From positions 28,414-92,413 of the forward strand of contig CAWEVH010000001.1 in assembly GCA_963812415.1 (NCBI GenBank): DNA of 64,000 bases, given 5' to 3'. How positions within the stretch are numbered: the first letter of the stretch is position 1; every line of letters begins with the position of its first letter. Made by a program: the position numbers and the translations under genes. This document shows positions 42,325 through 50,626 of the stretch, piece by piece. The DNA comes from JACVRW01 sp963812415. GTDB taxonomy: Bacteria; Actinomycetota; Thermoleophilia; Solirubrobacterales; Thermoleophilaceae. The notes beneath the pieces are model-generated. The model ran no database searches. It saw nothing but the letters and a program-made list of their open reading frames with translations, and had not been told where the DNA came from.

Positions 42325-44138
42325 GCCCGGGCGGCTACTTCGGGCGCGCGCTGGTGGTCGACGCGAGCGATGGCCGGGCGGAGCGGATCGCGCTGCCCGA
42401 GCGCGTGCTGCGCGGCTGCATCGGCGGCGCGGGCCTGGGCACCTGGCTGATGCACCGGCTCGCGCCCGCGCGCGTGGACCCGCTCGGCCCGGAGGCGCCG
42501 CTGGCGTTCGTGTTCTCCCCGCTCGTCGGCACCCCGCTCACCACGAGCGCGAAGTTCGCGGTGGTGGCCAAGTCACCGCTCACCGGCTTCCTGAACGACG
42601 CCCTGGCCTCGAGCCACTTCGCGATCGCCGGCAAGCTCACCGGCCACGACGCGATCGTCGTCCGCGGCGCCGCCGCCGAGCCGTCGGTGCTGCTCGTGGA
42701 CGCCGGCGGAGCGCGGCTCGAGCCCGCCGGCGAGCTCTGGGGCCTGCCCGCGGACGAGGCGGAGCGCCGCCTGCGCGAACGTCACGGCGCCGGCTGGCGC
42801 GCCGCGGCGATCGGCCCTGCGGGCGAGCGGCTCGTGCGCTACGCGACCGTGTCCCACGACGGCCGGCACGCCGGCCGCGGCGGCCTGGGCGCGGTGCTCG
42901 GCTCGAAGAACATCAAGGCCGTGGCCGTGCGAGGGGCCGGGAAGCGCCCACCGCTCGCCGACCCCGACGCGGTGCGGGCCGCGGCGCGGGAGCTGCGCGA
43001 GCGCTCGTTCGGACCGGCCACCGCCAAGTACCGCGAGCTCGGCACGCTCGCCAACCTGCTGGCGTTCAACGAGATCGCCGCCCTGCCCTCGCGCAACTTC
43101 AGCGCCGCGAGCTTCGACGGCGCGCCCGCGCTCGCCGCCGAGCAGCTCTCCGAGCTGCGCAGCGTGGCGCGCAACAACTGCGCGTCGTGCACGATCGGCT
43201 GCGAGCACATCTACGCGGCCGGGGACGGCAGCCGGGTGCGGGTGGAGTACGAGAACGTGTTCGCGCTCGGGCCGCTGTGCGGCGTGTCCGACCCGGACGC
43301 CGTGCTGGCGGCGAGCGGACGCTGCGACGAGCTCGGCATCGACACGATCTCCGCCGGCGGCACGATCGCCTGGGCCATGGAGTGCGCCGAGCGCGGCCTG
43401 ATCGACGCTCCCTGGCTGCGCTTCGGCGACGCGCCGGCATTGCTCCGCGCGCTCGACGAGATCGCCGGGCGCGAGGGCGAGCTCGGGTCCCTCCTGGCGG
43501 AGGGCTCGCGGCGCGCCGCCGCCGAGGTGGGCGGCGGCTCGGAGGCCTTCGCCCCGCACGTGAAGGGGCTCGAGCTGCCGGGCTACGAGCCGCGCACGCT
43601 GCAGGCGATGGCGCTCGGCCTGGCCGTGAACGCGCGCGGCGCCGACCACAACCGCTCGGGCGCGTACGAGGCGGATCTCGGCGGCGAGCTCGACCGCTTC
43701 GCCGGCGGCGAGCCACACGCCGCGGCCGCGATCGAGACCGAGGACCGCGCCGCGATCATGGACTCGCTGATCCTCTGCAAGTTCCTGCGCGGGGTGTTCG
43801 AGGACCCGTTCCCGGACTGGGCGGGCCTGCTCGCCCCGGTCACGGGCTGGGACGTGGACGGCGCCGAGCTGCGCCGCACCGCCCGCCGGATCGTGGTGGC
43901 CAAGCGGCTCTTCAACCTGCGCGAGGGCTGGACGCCGTCCGAGGACTGGCTGCCCGAGCGCTTCCTCGACGAGGGCCTCGAGCTCGAGTCGGGCCGGCGC
44001 GCCGAGCTCACGCCCGGCGGACTGCGCGCGATGATCGACGCCTACTACGCCGGCCGCGGGCTCGACTCGCGCGGGCGGCCGATCCCGGAGACGAGCAGCG
44101 AGCTCGGCTTGAGCCTATTTGTTCAGGAGGTACCCTGA
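42321..44138 (+). CDS. tungsten/molybdenum aldehyde:ferredoxin oxidoreductase
   Basis: AOR-family enzyme of 605 residues oxidising aldehydes to acids with a bis-pterin W or Mo centre and one 4Fe-4S cluster. The N-terminal cofactor domain (YFGRALVVDASDGRAERIAL, GGAGLGTWL, SPLTGFLNDALASSHF, HAGRGGLGAVLGSKNIKAVA) is followed by the cluster motif NNCASCTIGCEH, with a fourth Cys in DSLILCKFL, and by GLELPGYEPRTLQAMALGLA. The GTG start overlaps the PabB-PabC stop by 4 nt. Surrounding Mo-cofactor genes support a function tied to cofactor supply. No ferredoxin is encoded next to it except the doubtful small ORF downstream. Confidence 0.94.
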   Translation: MSPGGYFGRALVVDASDGRAERIALPERVLRGCIGGAGLGTWLMHRLAPARVDPLGPEAPLAFVFSPLVGTPLTTSAKFAVVAKSPLTGFLNDALASSHFAIAGKLTGHDAIVVRGAAAEPSVLLVDAGGARLEPAGELWGLPADEAERRLRERHGAGWRAAAIGPAGERLVRYATVSHDGRHAGRGGLGAVLGSKNIKAVAVRGAGKRPPLADPDAVRAAARELRERSFGPATAKYRELGTLANLLAFNEIAALPSRNFSAASFDGAPALAAEQLSELRSVARNNCASCTIGCEHIYAAGDGSRVRVEYENVFALGPLCGVSDPDAVLAASGRCDELGIDTISAGGTIAWAMECAERGLIDAPWLRFGDAPALLRALDEIAGREGELGSLLAEGSRRAAAEVGGGSEAFAPHVKGLELPGYEPRTLQAMALGLAVNARGADHNRSGAYEADLGGELDRFAGGEPHAAAAIETEDRAAIMDSLILCKFLRGVFEDPFPDWAGLLAPVTGWDVDGAELRRTARRIVVAKRLFNLREGWTPSEDWLPERFLDEGLELESGRRAELTPGGLRAMIDAYYAGRGLDSRGRPIPETSSELGLSLFVQEVP

Positions 44139-44142
44139 GGCC

Positions 44143-44352
44143 GTGGCGATCAGCACACCGCTCGCTACCCGCAGCGTCACGCTGACGATCGACGGGCGGA
44201 AGATCCCCGAGTTCAAGTTCTGCGCCGCCGACGTCCAGCCCGTGATCTCAACCGGGGGCTCAGCTCCCGGCCCGAAGCAGCCGCCTCGGCCGGCTGCGCA
44301 GGGTTCCAGTCCCCCCGTGACACCTGGGCCGGCCGTGATGGACAGGGGCTAG
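44143..44352 (+). CDS. small hypothetical ORF with a truncated 2Fe-2S-ferredoxin-like start
   Basis: GTG at 44143 gives 69 residues starting VAISTPLATRSVTLTIDGRK. VTLTIDGR is the usual opening strand of NuoG/formate-dehydrogenase-type 2Fe-2S domains, but the Cys ligands do not follow. The rest (IPEFKFCAADVQPVISTGG, then Pro/Ser-rich) looks degenerate. It may be a decayed electron-transfer partner of the aldehyde oxidoreductase or not a gene. A GGAGG lies 12 nt upstream. Confidence 0.3.
   Translation: MAISTPLATRSVTLTIDGRKIPEFKFCAADVQPVISTGGSAPGPKQPPRPAAQGSSPPVTPGPAVMDRG
44252..44270 (+). terminator. hairpin between AOR and moeA
   Basis: CCGGGGGCT pairs with AGCTCCCGG (one G-U) around a short loop, 114 nt after the AOR stop. 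It may attenuate transcription into moeA. No T-run follows. Confidence 0.35.
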
Positions 44353-44353
44353 G

Positions 44354-45589
44354 ATGGCCGCCCGCCAGGGGCGCGAGTTCTTCGCCGTACGGAGGGTCTC
44401 CGAGGCGCTCGACGGCTTCCGCCCCGCGCGGCGCACCGGCGTCGAGCGGATCCCGCTCGAGAACGCCCTCGGGCGAGTGCCGGCCGAGGCGATCGAGGCC
44501 GGCGCGGCGCTACCCGGCTTCGCCCGCGCGACCGTGGACGGCTACGCGGTGCGCGCCGCCGACACCTACGGGGCGTCGGAGGGGATGCCGAGCTACCTGG
44601 ACCTCACCGGCGAGTCTGTGATGGGCCAGGAGCCCGAGCTCGAGCTGCGCCCGGGCGGCGCGGTCGCGATCGCGACGGGGGCGCCGCTGCCGCCGCGGGC
44701 GGACGCCGTCGTCAAGGTCGAGCACACGCACGCCGCGAGCGAGGAGCTGATCGAGGTGCTGCGCCCGGCCGCGCCCGGCGAGGGCCTGGTGCGCGCGGAC
44801 GAGGACGCCGCCCCCGGAGCGGTGCTCGCGCGACCCGGCCGGGCGCTGCGGGCTCACGACCTCGGGATGCTGGCGGCCGCGGGGGTGACAACCCTGCCGG
44901 CGTGCGCGCGGCCCACGGTGGCGATCGTCTCGACCGGCGACGAGCTCGTGCCGGCGGCCACCGCGGCCCTCGGAGCGGGCCAGGTGCGCGACGCCACCGC
45001 CATCGCGCTCGCGGCACTCGTGCACGAGGCCGGCGGGCTGCCGGTGTTCGCGGGGATCGTGCCCGACGACCTCGACGCCCTCACGGGCACCCTGCGGGCG
45101 GCGCTCTCGGGCGCGGACGTCCTGGTGGTCTCGGCGGGCTCGTCGGTGGGCGCGCGGGACGCGACCGCGGCGGCGGTCGAGGCGCTCGGCGAGCCGGGCA
45201 TCTGGTGTCACGGGCTCGCGCTCCGCCCCGGCAAGCCCACGATCCTGGCTGAGTGCGAAGGCGTGCCGGTGATCGGGCTGCCCGGCAACCCGCGCTCGGC
45301 GCTCGTGGTGTTCCGGCTCGTCGGGATGCCGATCGTGCGCGAGGTCGGCGGCTGGATCGAGGCGCCGGTCGAGCCTTCCGTGCGGGCGCGGCTCGCGCGT
45401 GACCTGCCCTCGGCGGCGGGGCGACTCGACATCGTGCAGGTCGAGCTCGCCGGCGGCGATGCGGTGCCGCTGTTCGGCAGCTCCTCGCTCCTGTCGGTGC
45501 TCACGGCCGCCGACGGCTACCTCGTCGTGCCCGAGGCGGCGACCGGCCTTGCCGCCGGCAGCGAGGTCGAGGTCAGGCTCTATCGGTAG
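44354..45589 (+). CDS. moeA: molybdopterin molybdenumtransferase MoeA
   Basis: MoeA of 411 residues inserting Mo (or W) into adenylylated molybdopterin. Domains in order: ARATVDGYAVRAADTYGAS (domain I/III), GGAVAIATGAPLPPRADAVV, then the MoCF domain with VAIVSTGDELVPA, DVLVVSAGSSVGARD and PVIGLPGNPRSALVVF, and a beta-barrel domain IV at the C-terminus. A ribosome-binding site (GGGGCTAGG) precedes the ATG. A second MoeA-like gene follows 7 nt later. Paired MoeA paralogues can separate Mo and W insertion; here this is inference. Confidence 0.94.
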   Translation: MAARQGREFFAVRRVSEALDGFRPARRTGVERIPLENALGRVPAEAIEAGAALPGFARATVDGYAVRAADTYGASEGMPSYLDLTGESVMGQEPELELRPGGAVAIATGAPLPPRADAVVKVEHTHAASEELIEVLRPAAPGEGLVRADEDAAPGAVLARPGRALRAHDLGMLAAAGVTTLPACARPTVAIVSTGDELVPAATAALGAGQVRDATAIALAALVHEAGGLPVFAGIVPDDLDALTGTLRAALSGADVLVVSAGSSVGARDATAAAVEALGEPGIWCHGLALRPGKPTILAECEGVPVIGLPGNPRSALVVFRLVGMPIVREVGGWIEAPVEPSVRARLARDLPSAAGRLDIVQVELAGGDAVPLFGSSSLLSVLTAADGYLVVPEAATGLAAGSEVEVRLYR

Positions 45590-45596
45590 GCGACTC

Positions 45597-47528
45597 GTGG
45601 CTCGTTCGGCTCCCTTCATCCACGACATCCCGGCCGCCGAGGCGCTGGCCGCCTGGGTCGATGCCTGCGCCGAGGCGGGCTGTCCCGAACGCCTCGAGGC
45701 GATCGAGGTGCCGCTCGACCGGGCCGTGGGCAGGGTCACCGCCGAGCCGGTCTGGGCAACGCGCTCCTCGCCGCCCTTCGACGCCGCCGCGATGGACGGG
45801 ATCGCCGTACGCGCCGAAGACACCGGCCAGGCGAGCGAGACCTCGCCCGTGCAGCTCGGCTCGGCCGCCTACGAGGTCGTGGACACCGGCGATCCGATGC
45901 CGGACGGCCGCGACGCCGTGGTGATGCGCGAGGACGTGCACGAGCGCGATGGCGGCGAGGTGGAGCTGCGCGCGGCGGCGGTTCCCTACCAGCACGTGCG
46001 CTCGATCGGCGAGGACGTGAGCGCGGCCGAGCTGCTGCTCCCGGCCGGCCACCGTCTGAGGCCGGTCGACGTGGCGGCCGCGGGAGCGGCGGGAGCTGCG
46101 CGGCTCGCGGTGCGCCGCCGCCCGGTGGTGGCGGTGATCCCGACGGGGGACGAGATTCGGCCGGTCGGGGCCGAGCTCGGCCCTGGCGAGCTCCCCGACA
46201 CCAACTCGCTCATGCTCGCCGCCCAGGCCGAGGACGCCGGCTGCGACGTGGTGCGTCACCCGGTCGTGCCGGACGAGCAGCAGCGGATCGTGGACGCCGT
46301 ACGGTCGGCGGCCGGCGGCGCCGACCTCGTGATCGTTATCGCCGGCTCGAGCGCGGGCCGCGACGACTACACCGCGGCGGTGGTCGAGGAGGTGGGCGTG
46401 CTCGCCGTGCACGGCGTGGCGGTCAAGCCCGGCCACCCGGTGGTGCTCGGCGCCGCTCGCGCCAACTCGGGCCCCGCCACCCCGGTCCTGGGGGCGCCCG
46501 GCTATCCCGTCTCGGCCGCGCTCACCTTCCACATCTTCGCCGCCCCGCTGCTCGCGCGGCTGGAGGGCGCGCCGCCGCCCGACCTGCCGCGCGCCCGGGC
46601 CTCGCTCGCCCGCAAGCTGGCCTCCGCGATGGGCACGGACGACTGGGTGCGGGTGCGCCTCGGCCGGGTTGGGGAGCGGCTCGTGGCCACCCCGCTGCCC
46701 CGCGGCGCCGGGGTGCTCACCTCGCTCGTGCGTGCCGACGGCCTGGTGGTGGTGCCCGCGGCGCTCGAGGGACACCATGCCGGCGATGAGGTCGACGTGC
46801 GGCTGCTGCGCGGCGTCGGCGAGATCGAGCGCACGATCGTGGCCACCGGCTCGCACGACCTGGTGCTCGACCTGGCCGCGTCGGAGCTGCGCGCGCGCGA
46901 CTCGCGGATCGCGCTGGCGTCGTCGAACGTGGGCTCGCTCGGGGGGCTCACCGCGCTGCGCGACGGCCTCTGCCACCTCGCCGGCTCGCATCTGCTCGAC
47001 CCGGACACAGGCGAGTACACGCTGCCCTGGATCGAGCGGCTCCTGCCGGACCGGGACGTGGCGGTGGTGAGGCTCACGCACCGCGACCAGGGCCTGATCG
47101 TGGCGCCCGGGAACCCGCTCGGGCTGACCGGGATCGAGGATCTCGTGCGCTCGGGCCTGCGCTACGTGAACCGCCAGCGCGGCGCGGGCACGCGCGTGCT
47201 CCTCGACCACGAGCTGACCACGCGCGGGATCGAGCCGGACGCGGTGGAGGGATACGCGCGCGAGGAGCACACCCACCTGGCCGTTGCCGCAGCCGTGGCG
47301 GCCGGCCGCGCCGACTGCGGGCTCGGGGTGATGGCCGCGGCGCGCGCGTTCGAGCTCGACTTCGTGCCGGTGGCGAACGAGCCCTACGATCTCGTGCTCG
47401 ACCGGGGCGCCGTCGAGGCCCCGCTGCTCGCGCCGCTGTGGGAGCTGCTCGCGTCGAAGGAATTCGCCGCGCGCGTGACCGCGCTCGGCGGCTACGACAC
47501 GACCGAGATGGGCGCCCGCATCCGCTAG
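45597..47528 (+). CDS. MoeA-like molybdenum cofactor protein fused to a PBP-like domain
   Basis: GTG start, 643 residues. Residues 1 to about 410 are MoeA-like (PPFDAAAMDGIAVRAEDTGQ, DAVVMREDVHERD, VAVIPTGDEIRPVGAELGPG, VIVIAGSSAGRDDYTAAVV), but the usual PGNP loop reads GAPGYPVSAAL. Residues about 430-640 form a type 2 periplasmic-binding-like domain (IALASSNVGSLGGLTALRDG, VRLTHRDQGLIVAPGNPLGL, RQRGAGTRVLLDHEL, RADCGLGVMAAARAF), probably sensing molybdate, tungstate or pterin. This MoeA-PBP architecture is known but uncharacterised in most lineages. It directly follows moeA. Confidence 0.92.
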   Translation: MARSAPFIHDIPAAEALAAWVDACAEAGCPERLEAIEVPLDRAVGRVTAEPVWATRSSPPFDAAAMDGIAVRAEDTGQASETSPVQLGSAAYEVVDTGDPMPDGRDAVVMREDVHERDGGEVELRAAAVPYQHVRSIGEDVSAAELLLPAGHRLRPVDVAAAGAAGAARLAVRRRPVVAVIPTGDEIRPVGAELGPGELPDTNSLMLAAQAEDAGCDVVRHPVVPDEQQRIVDAVRSAAGGADLVIVIAGSSAGRDDYTAAVVEEVGVLAVHGVAVKPGHPVVLGAARANSGPATPVLGAPGYPVSAALTFHIFAAPLLARLEGAPPPDLPRARASLARKLASAMGTDDWVRVRLGRVGERLVATPLPRGAGVLTSLVRADGLVVVPAALEGHHAGDEVDVRLLRGVGEIERTIVATGSHDLVLDLAASELRARDSRIALASSNVGSLGGLTALRDGLCHLAGSHLLDPDTGEYTLPWIERLLPDRDVAVVRLTHRDQGLIVAPGNPLGLTGIEDLVRSGLRYVNRQRGAGTRVLLDHELTTRGIEPDAVEGYAREEHTHLAVAAAVAAGRADCGLGVMAAARAFELDFVPVANEPYDLVLDRGAVEAPLLAPLWELLASKEFAARVTALGGYDTTEMGARIR

Positions 47529-47555
47529 CAACGGTCGCGGCGGCGCGCGTAGCGG

Positions 47556-47906
47556 GCCGGCCCCCCTGTCGCTTCTTGTTGGGTAGTCCATTGCGCCGGC
47601 TGTTGTCCGCCGGGCCTGGGCTGGGTGGGCCGGGTCCGGGCGCTCCCGGTTGGCAGGGCGCAGCCGTCCTGAGTTTGGTCGCTCCTGGCGTACAAAGTCA
47701 GGACGCTCGGCCGGGAGGGCCCGGTCGTCCTGGGTTGACCTTCCATAGGCAGGTGAACTCAGCACGACCTTGACGCCGGGCCCGCGGCTGAACCGTCGCG
47801 AGCGCCCGCTGGCCACCAACGGCAGGAAGAGCGGGCGCATCCTCACCCAGCCCAGATCGGGTCGAAGGTCGAGATCGCCCAACAAGAAGCGACAGGGGGA
47901 GCCGGC
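47556..47906. mobile_element. MITE-like element with 28/29-bp terminal inverted repeats
   Basis: The left end 47556-47583 and right end 47878-47906 are inverted copies matching at 28 of 29 positions with one gap. The outer part is GCCGGC then C5-6; the inner part is TGTCGCTTCTTGTTGGG. Imperfect inverted similarity continues inward (shared CTGGGCTGGGTG). The 351-bp element has no convincing reading frame and no clear target duplication. The right end abuts the cyclodeaminase stop codon. A small non-autonomous transposon or a giant RNA hairpin are both possible. Confidence 0.7.
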
Positions 47907-48487
47907 TAAACGTCGGAAGCCCGCGCGCGCGCCGCCGCGGCCCGGCGGGCGGCGCCGCGGGCGCGGTCGGCGGCGCCGTGGCCGCCGCCCGCCCCCCCGA
48001 CGTTGATCTCCACGAGCCTGGCCGCCGCGGCGGCCGCCGCCTCGGCGAGCGTGACCCCGGCGCCGGCGTCGCCGCGCACGGCCGGCGCGGCCAGCCGCGT
48101 GACCTCGGCGCCGAGCTCCGCCACCTCGGCGGCGCACTCGGCGATCGCGAGCGGGGAGGCGCTCGCCTCCTCGAGCGCCGCCGCCAACCGGCTCGCCCGC
48201 GAGGGGTCGTCCTCGGGCAGGCGCCGCGCCTCGAGTACGGGCCCGTAGGAGGACAGCTCCTCCTCCGCGAGCGCCAGCGAGCGCTCGCGCAGCGCGCGCA
48301 GGCGCTCGGGCAGCGCGCCGTCGAGGAGCGAGTCCGTTCGCCTCAGCTCGATCGCCGCCGCCATCTCCACGAGCGCCGCGCCGAGCGCGCAGGCGCAGGC
48401 GCAGGACGAGCCGCCGCCGGGTGCCGGGGTGGCCTCCGCCACGCCGCCCAGCAGCGTCTCGAACGGCTGTCGGGCGAGGGTCTTCAC
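47906..48487 (-). CDS. cyclodeaminase/methenyl-THF cyclohydrolase family protein
   Basis: FTCD C-terminal-type protein of 193 residues: VKTLARQPFETLLGGVAEAT, PAPGGGSSCACACALGAALVEM, helical core, and NVGGAGGG near the end. The family deaminates formimino-THF or hydrolyses methenyl-THF, so it belongs to one-carbon metabolism. A GTG start at 48487 is used. It is divergent from the PhyH oxygenase gene; the 66-bp gap carries an operator-like palindrome. An Ala/Arg-rich end of about 20 residues abuts the MITE-like element. Confidence 0.85.
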   Translation of the reverse strand: MKTLARQPFETLLGGVAEATPAPGGGSSCACACALGAALVEMAAAIELRRTDSLLDGALPERLRALRERSLALAEEELSSYGPVLEARRLPEDDPSRASRLAAALEEASASPLAIAECAAEVAELGAEVTRLAAPAVRGDAGAGVTLAEAAAAAAARLVEINVGGAGGGHGAADRARGAARRAAAARARASDV

Positions 48488-48524
48488 CGGCCGCGATGCT
48501 AGCTCGGCGTCCGGTATGCTCGCC

Positions 48525-48540
48525 TGTACGAATTCGTTCA
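48525..48540. promoter_or_regulatory. near-palindromic operator TGTACGAATTCGTTCA
   Basis: A 16-bp inverted repeat with one mismatched pair. GTACGAATTCG ends exactly 17 nt before the PhyH ATG; the same 11-mer at the same distance precedes the acyl-CoA dehydrogenase start at 63573. Confidence 0.6.
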
Positions 48541-48553
48541 AGGGAGGAGACTG

Positions 48554-49435
48554 ATGCCGGCGACCGCTGCCAGCGAGGCTGTCCTCGAGGACGTGAGCGA
48601 CGAGCAGGTCGAGCGCTTCCGGGAGGACGGGTTCCTGATCATCGAGGAGGGCTTCCTCTCCGACGGCGCGATCGACGTGCTGCGCGAGCGCTTCGCGGCG
48701 CTCTTCGAGGGCGACTACGCGACCGGCATCGCGCCCGACGAGGTGAACTGGAAGCAGGGTCGCGACCCCGATGACCGCACGCGGCAGCTGTGCAACGGCT
48801 GGCGCTCGGACGACCTGATCGCCGCCCAGGTGCTCAGCGAGCGGACGGGACGGATCGCCTCGCGGCTGATGGGCTACCGCGGCGTGCGCATGATCCAGGA
48901 CAACTGCCTCTGGAAGCCGCCGGGGGCGCGCTCGCTCGGCATGCACCAGGACGCCTCGTACGCCGGCTACCTCGTGCCCGCCGAGATGATCACGTGCTGG
49001 GTGGCGCTCGACGACACCCAGGCCGCCGGCGGCACCATCGAGCACGTGCGGGGCTCGCACCGCTGGCCGAGGACGCCGCCCGACCGCGGCAGCTTCCACG
49101 CCCCCGAGGACTGGCTCGCGCCGGTGACGGCGGCCACGCCCGAGGGCGTCGAGCCCGAGCGGGTTCCCGTCGTGGTCAAGGCGGGCGGCTGCGCGTTCCA
49201 CCACGGCTGGACCTTCCACGGCTCGGGCCCGAACGAGGCGACCGTCGAGCGGCGCGCGCTCGTGACCCACATGGCGCCCGTCGAGGCGCGCTTCCATCCC
49301 ACGAACGTCGACGTGATCTACTCGCGCTACCGCCGCCGCGGCGACCTCTCCCTCGACGAGTCGTTCTTCCCCGTGCTGTGGGACGAGGACGGCGCCCGCA
49401 GCGCCTGGCTCGACTCGCTGCCCGAGCTGCCCTGA
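48554..49435 (+). CDS. phytanoyl-CoA dioxygenase (PhyH) family oxygenase
   Basis: Fe(II)/2-oxoglutarate-dependent oxygenase fold, 293 residues. Iron ligands are visible in LGMHQDASYAGY (HxD) and in AFHHGWTFHGSGPN (distal His, with the 2-oxoglutarate region following). IEHVRGSHRWPR is typical of the family. The substrate is unknown; relatives hydroxylate acyl-CoAs, ectoine, phosphonates or betaines. AGGGAGGAGA gives a strong ribosome-binding site. The shared upstream operator links it to the acyl-CoA dehydrogenase/GcvT operon at 59-63 kb. Confidence 0.9.
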   Translation: MPATAASEAVLEDVSDEQVERFREDGFLIIEEGFLSDGAIDVLRERFAALFEGDYATGIAPDEVNWKQGRDPDDRTRQLCNGWRSDDLIAAQVLSERTGRIASRLMGYRGVRMIQDNCLWKPPGARSLGMHQDASYAGYLVPAEMITCWVALDDTQAAGGTIEHVRGSHRWPRTPPDRGSFHAPEDWLAPVTAATPEGVEPERVPVVVKAGGCAFHHGWTFHGSGPNEATVERRALVTHMAPVEARFHPTNVDVIYSRYRRRGDLSLDESFFPVLWDEDGARSAWLDSLPELP

Positions 49436-49444
49436 GGCCTCCGG

Positions 49445-50471
49445 CTACGCGCCCGCCTCCGCCACGAGCGCGGGCGGGCGCGCCGAGTCGGCGCGACCCG
49501 GGTCGCGCGCCTCGATCTGCTCGAGCTTCGCGAGCAGGTTCTCCGCCATCCGGATCGAGGCGGCGTCGATCAGGCGGCCGTCGAGCGACACCGCGCCCTT
49601 GCCCTCGGCGGCCGCCTCGCGCATCGCCTCGACGATCCGGCGCGTGCGCTCCACGAGCCGCGGCGCCGGCGTGTAGACCTCGTTCGCCAGCTCGATCTGC
49701 GACGGATGGATCGCCCACTTGCCCTCGTAGCCGAGCACCGCCGAGCGGCGCGCCGCGGCGAGGTAGCCCTCGGGGTCCGTGAAGTCGCCGAACGGGCCGT
49801 CGATCGGCCGCAGCCCGTGCGCCCGGCAGGTCACCGCGATCCGTGCGAGCGGGTAGTGCCACTGGTCGCCCCAGTGACGCTCGCGCTCGGACGCCCCGGC
49901 CGTCGGGATCGGTGAGCACCGCGTAGGCCGGGTCCACTCCGCCGATCGAGGCCGTGTGGCTCTGGATCGAGGCGGCGTAGTCGGCGACGCCGAAGATCAT
50001 CGCCTCCATCCGCTCGGGGCAGGCGGTGGCGATCTCGTCGACGTTGACCATGCCGATCGCGGTCTCGATCAGCACCGTCAGGCCGATCGTACGCTCGAGG
50101 TTCATCGCCGCCTCGATCTGCGTGAGCAGCGTGGCCACCAGATGTACGTCTCCGGCGCCGCTCACCTTCGGGATCACGATCGCGTCGACGTGCTCCCCGG
50201 CCTGCTCCACCACGTCCACCACGTCGCGGTAGCACCAGTGGGTGTCGAGCCCGTTGATGCGCACGGACACCGAGCTCTGACCCCAGTCGAGCTCGCGCAG
50301 GGCGTCGACGATGTTCAGCCGAGCCTGCTCCTTGTCATCGGGAGCGACCGCGTCCTCGAGATCGAGCATCACCACGTCCGCGCCGAGACCCGGCGCCTTC
50401 TCGAGCATCCGCACGTTGCTGCCCGGCACGCAGAGCTCGCTGCGATGCAGGCGCGTCTTGGTGGGCGTCAT
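49445..50471 (-). CDS. HpcH/HpaI aldolase - citrate lyase beta-like (CoA ester lyase; frame broken near 49897)
   Basis: CitE/Mcl-type lyase of about 340 residues: RSELCVPGSNVRMLEKAPGL, DVVMLDLEDAVAPDDKEQAR (acidic Mg motif), AIVIPKVSGAGDV, LTVLIETAIGMVNVDEIA (catalytic Glu) and MIFGVADYAASI. After VLTDPDG the frame breaks (49889-49905). The protein resumes as ERERHWGDQWHYPLARIAVT, then IDGPFGDFTDPEGYL and GYEGKWAIHPSQIELANEVY. It probably cleaves or forms malyl-CoA or a relative, linking glyoxylate and acetyl-CoA, consistent with the divergent glyoxylate-type aminotransferase. Confidence 0.85.
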
Positions 50472-50505
50472 GGCGGTAGTAGAGCCGCGCGGCCGGGTGC
50501 CCGCA

Positions 50506-50528
50506 AGGCGAAATAGATGAATTCGCCT
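50506..50528. promoter_or_regulatory. inverted repeat AGGCGAA-N9-TTCGCCT
   Basis: Perfect 7-nt arms in the 155-bp divergent region between the CitE-like and aminotransferase genes, 35 bp upstream of the lyase start. A candidate operator for both genes. It includes GAATTCG but is not clearly the same motif as at 48525. Confidence 0.4.
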
Positions 50529-50626
50529 ACACCCTCGTCGACCCTCAATACATAGATTTTTCGTTGGGTGTCACGCAAAAGTGTTAGGTTGCACCCGCAG
50601 CACAGGTGGGTAACCCTGTAAGACCC

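Noticed and set aside
44139..44353. Molybdenum-cofactor riboswitch upstream of moeA
   Set aside because: Only a short GC hairpin is present; the multi-stem Moco aptamer could not be traced.
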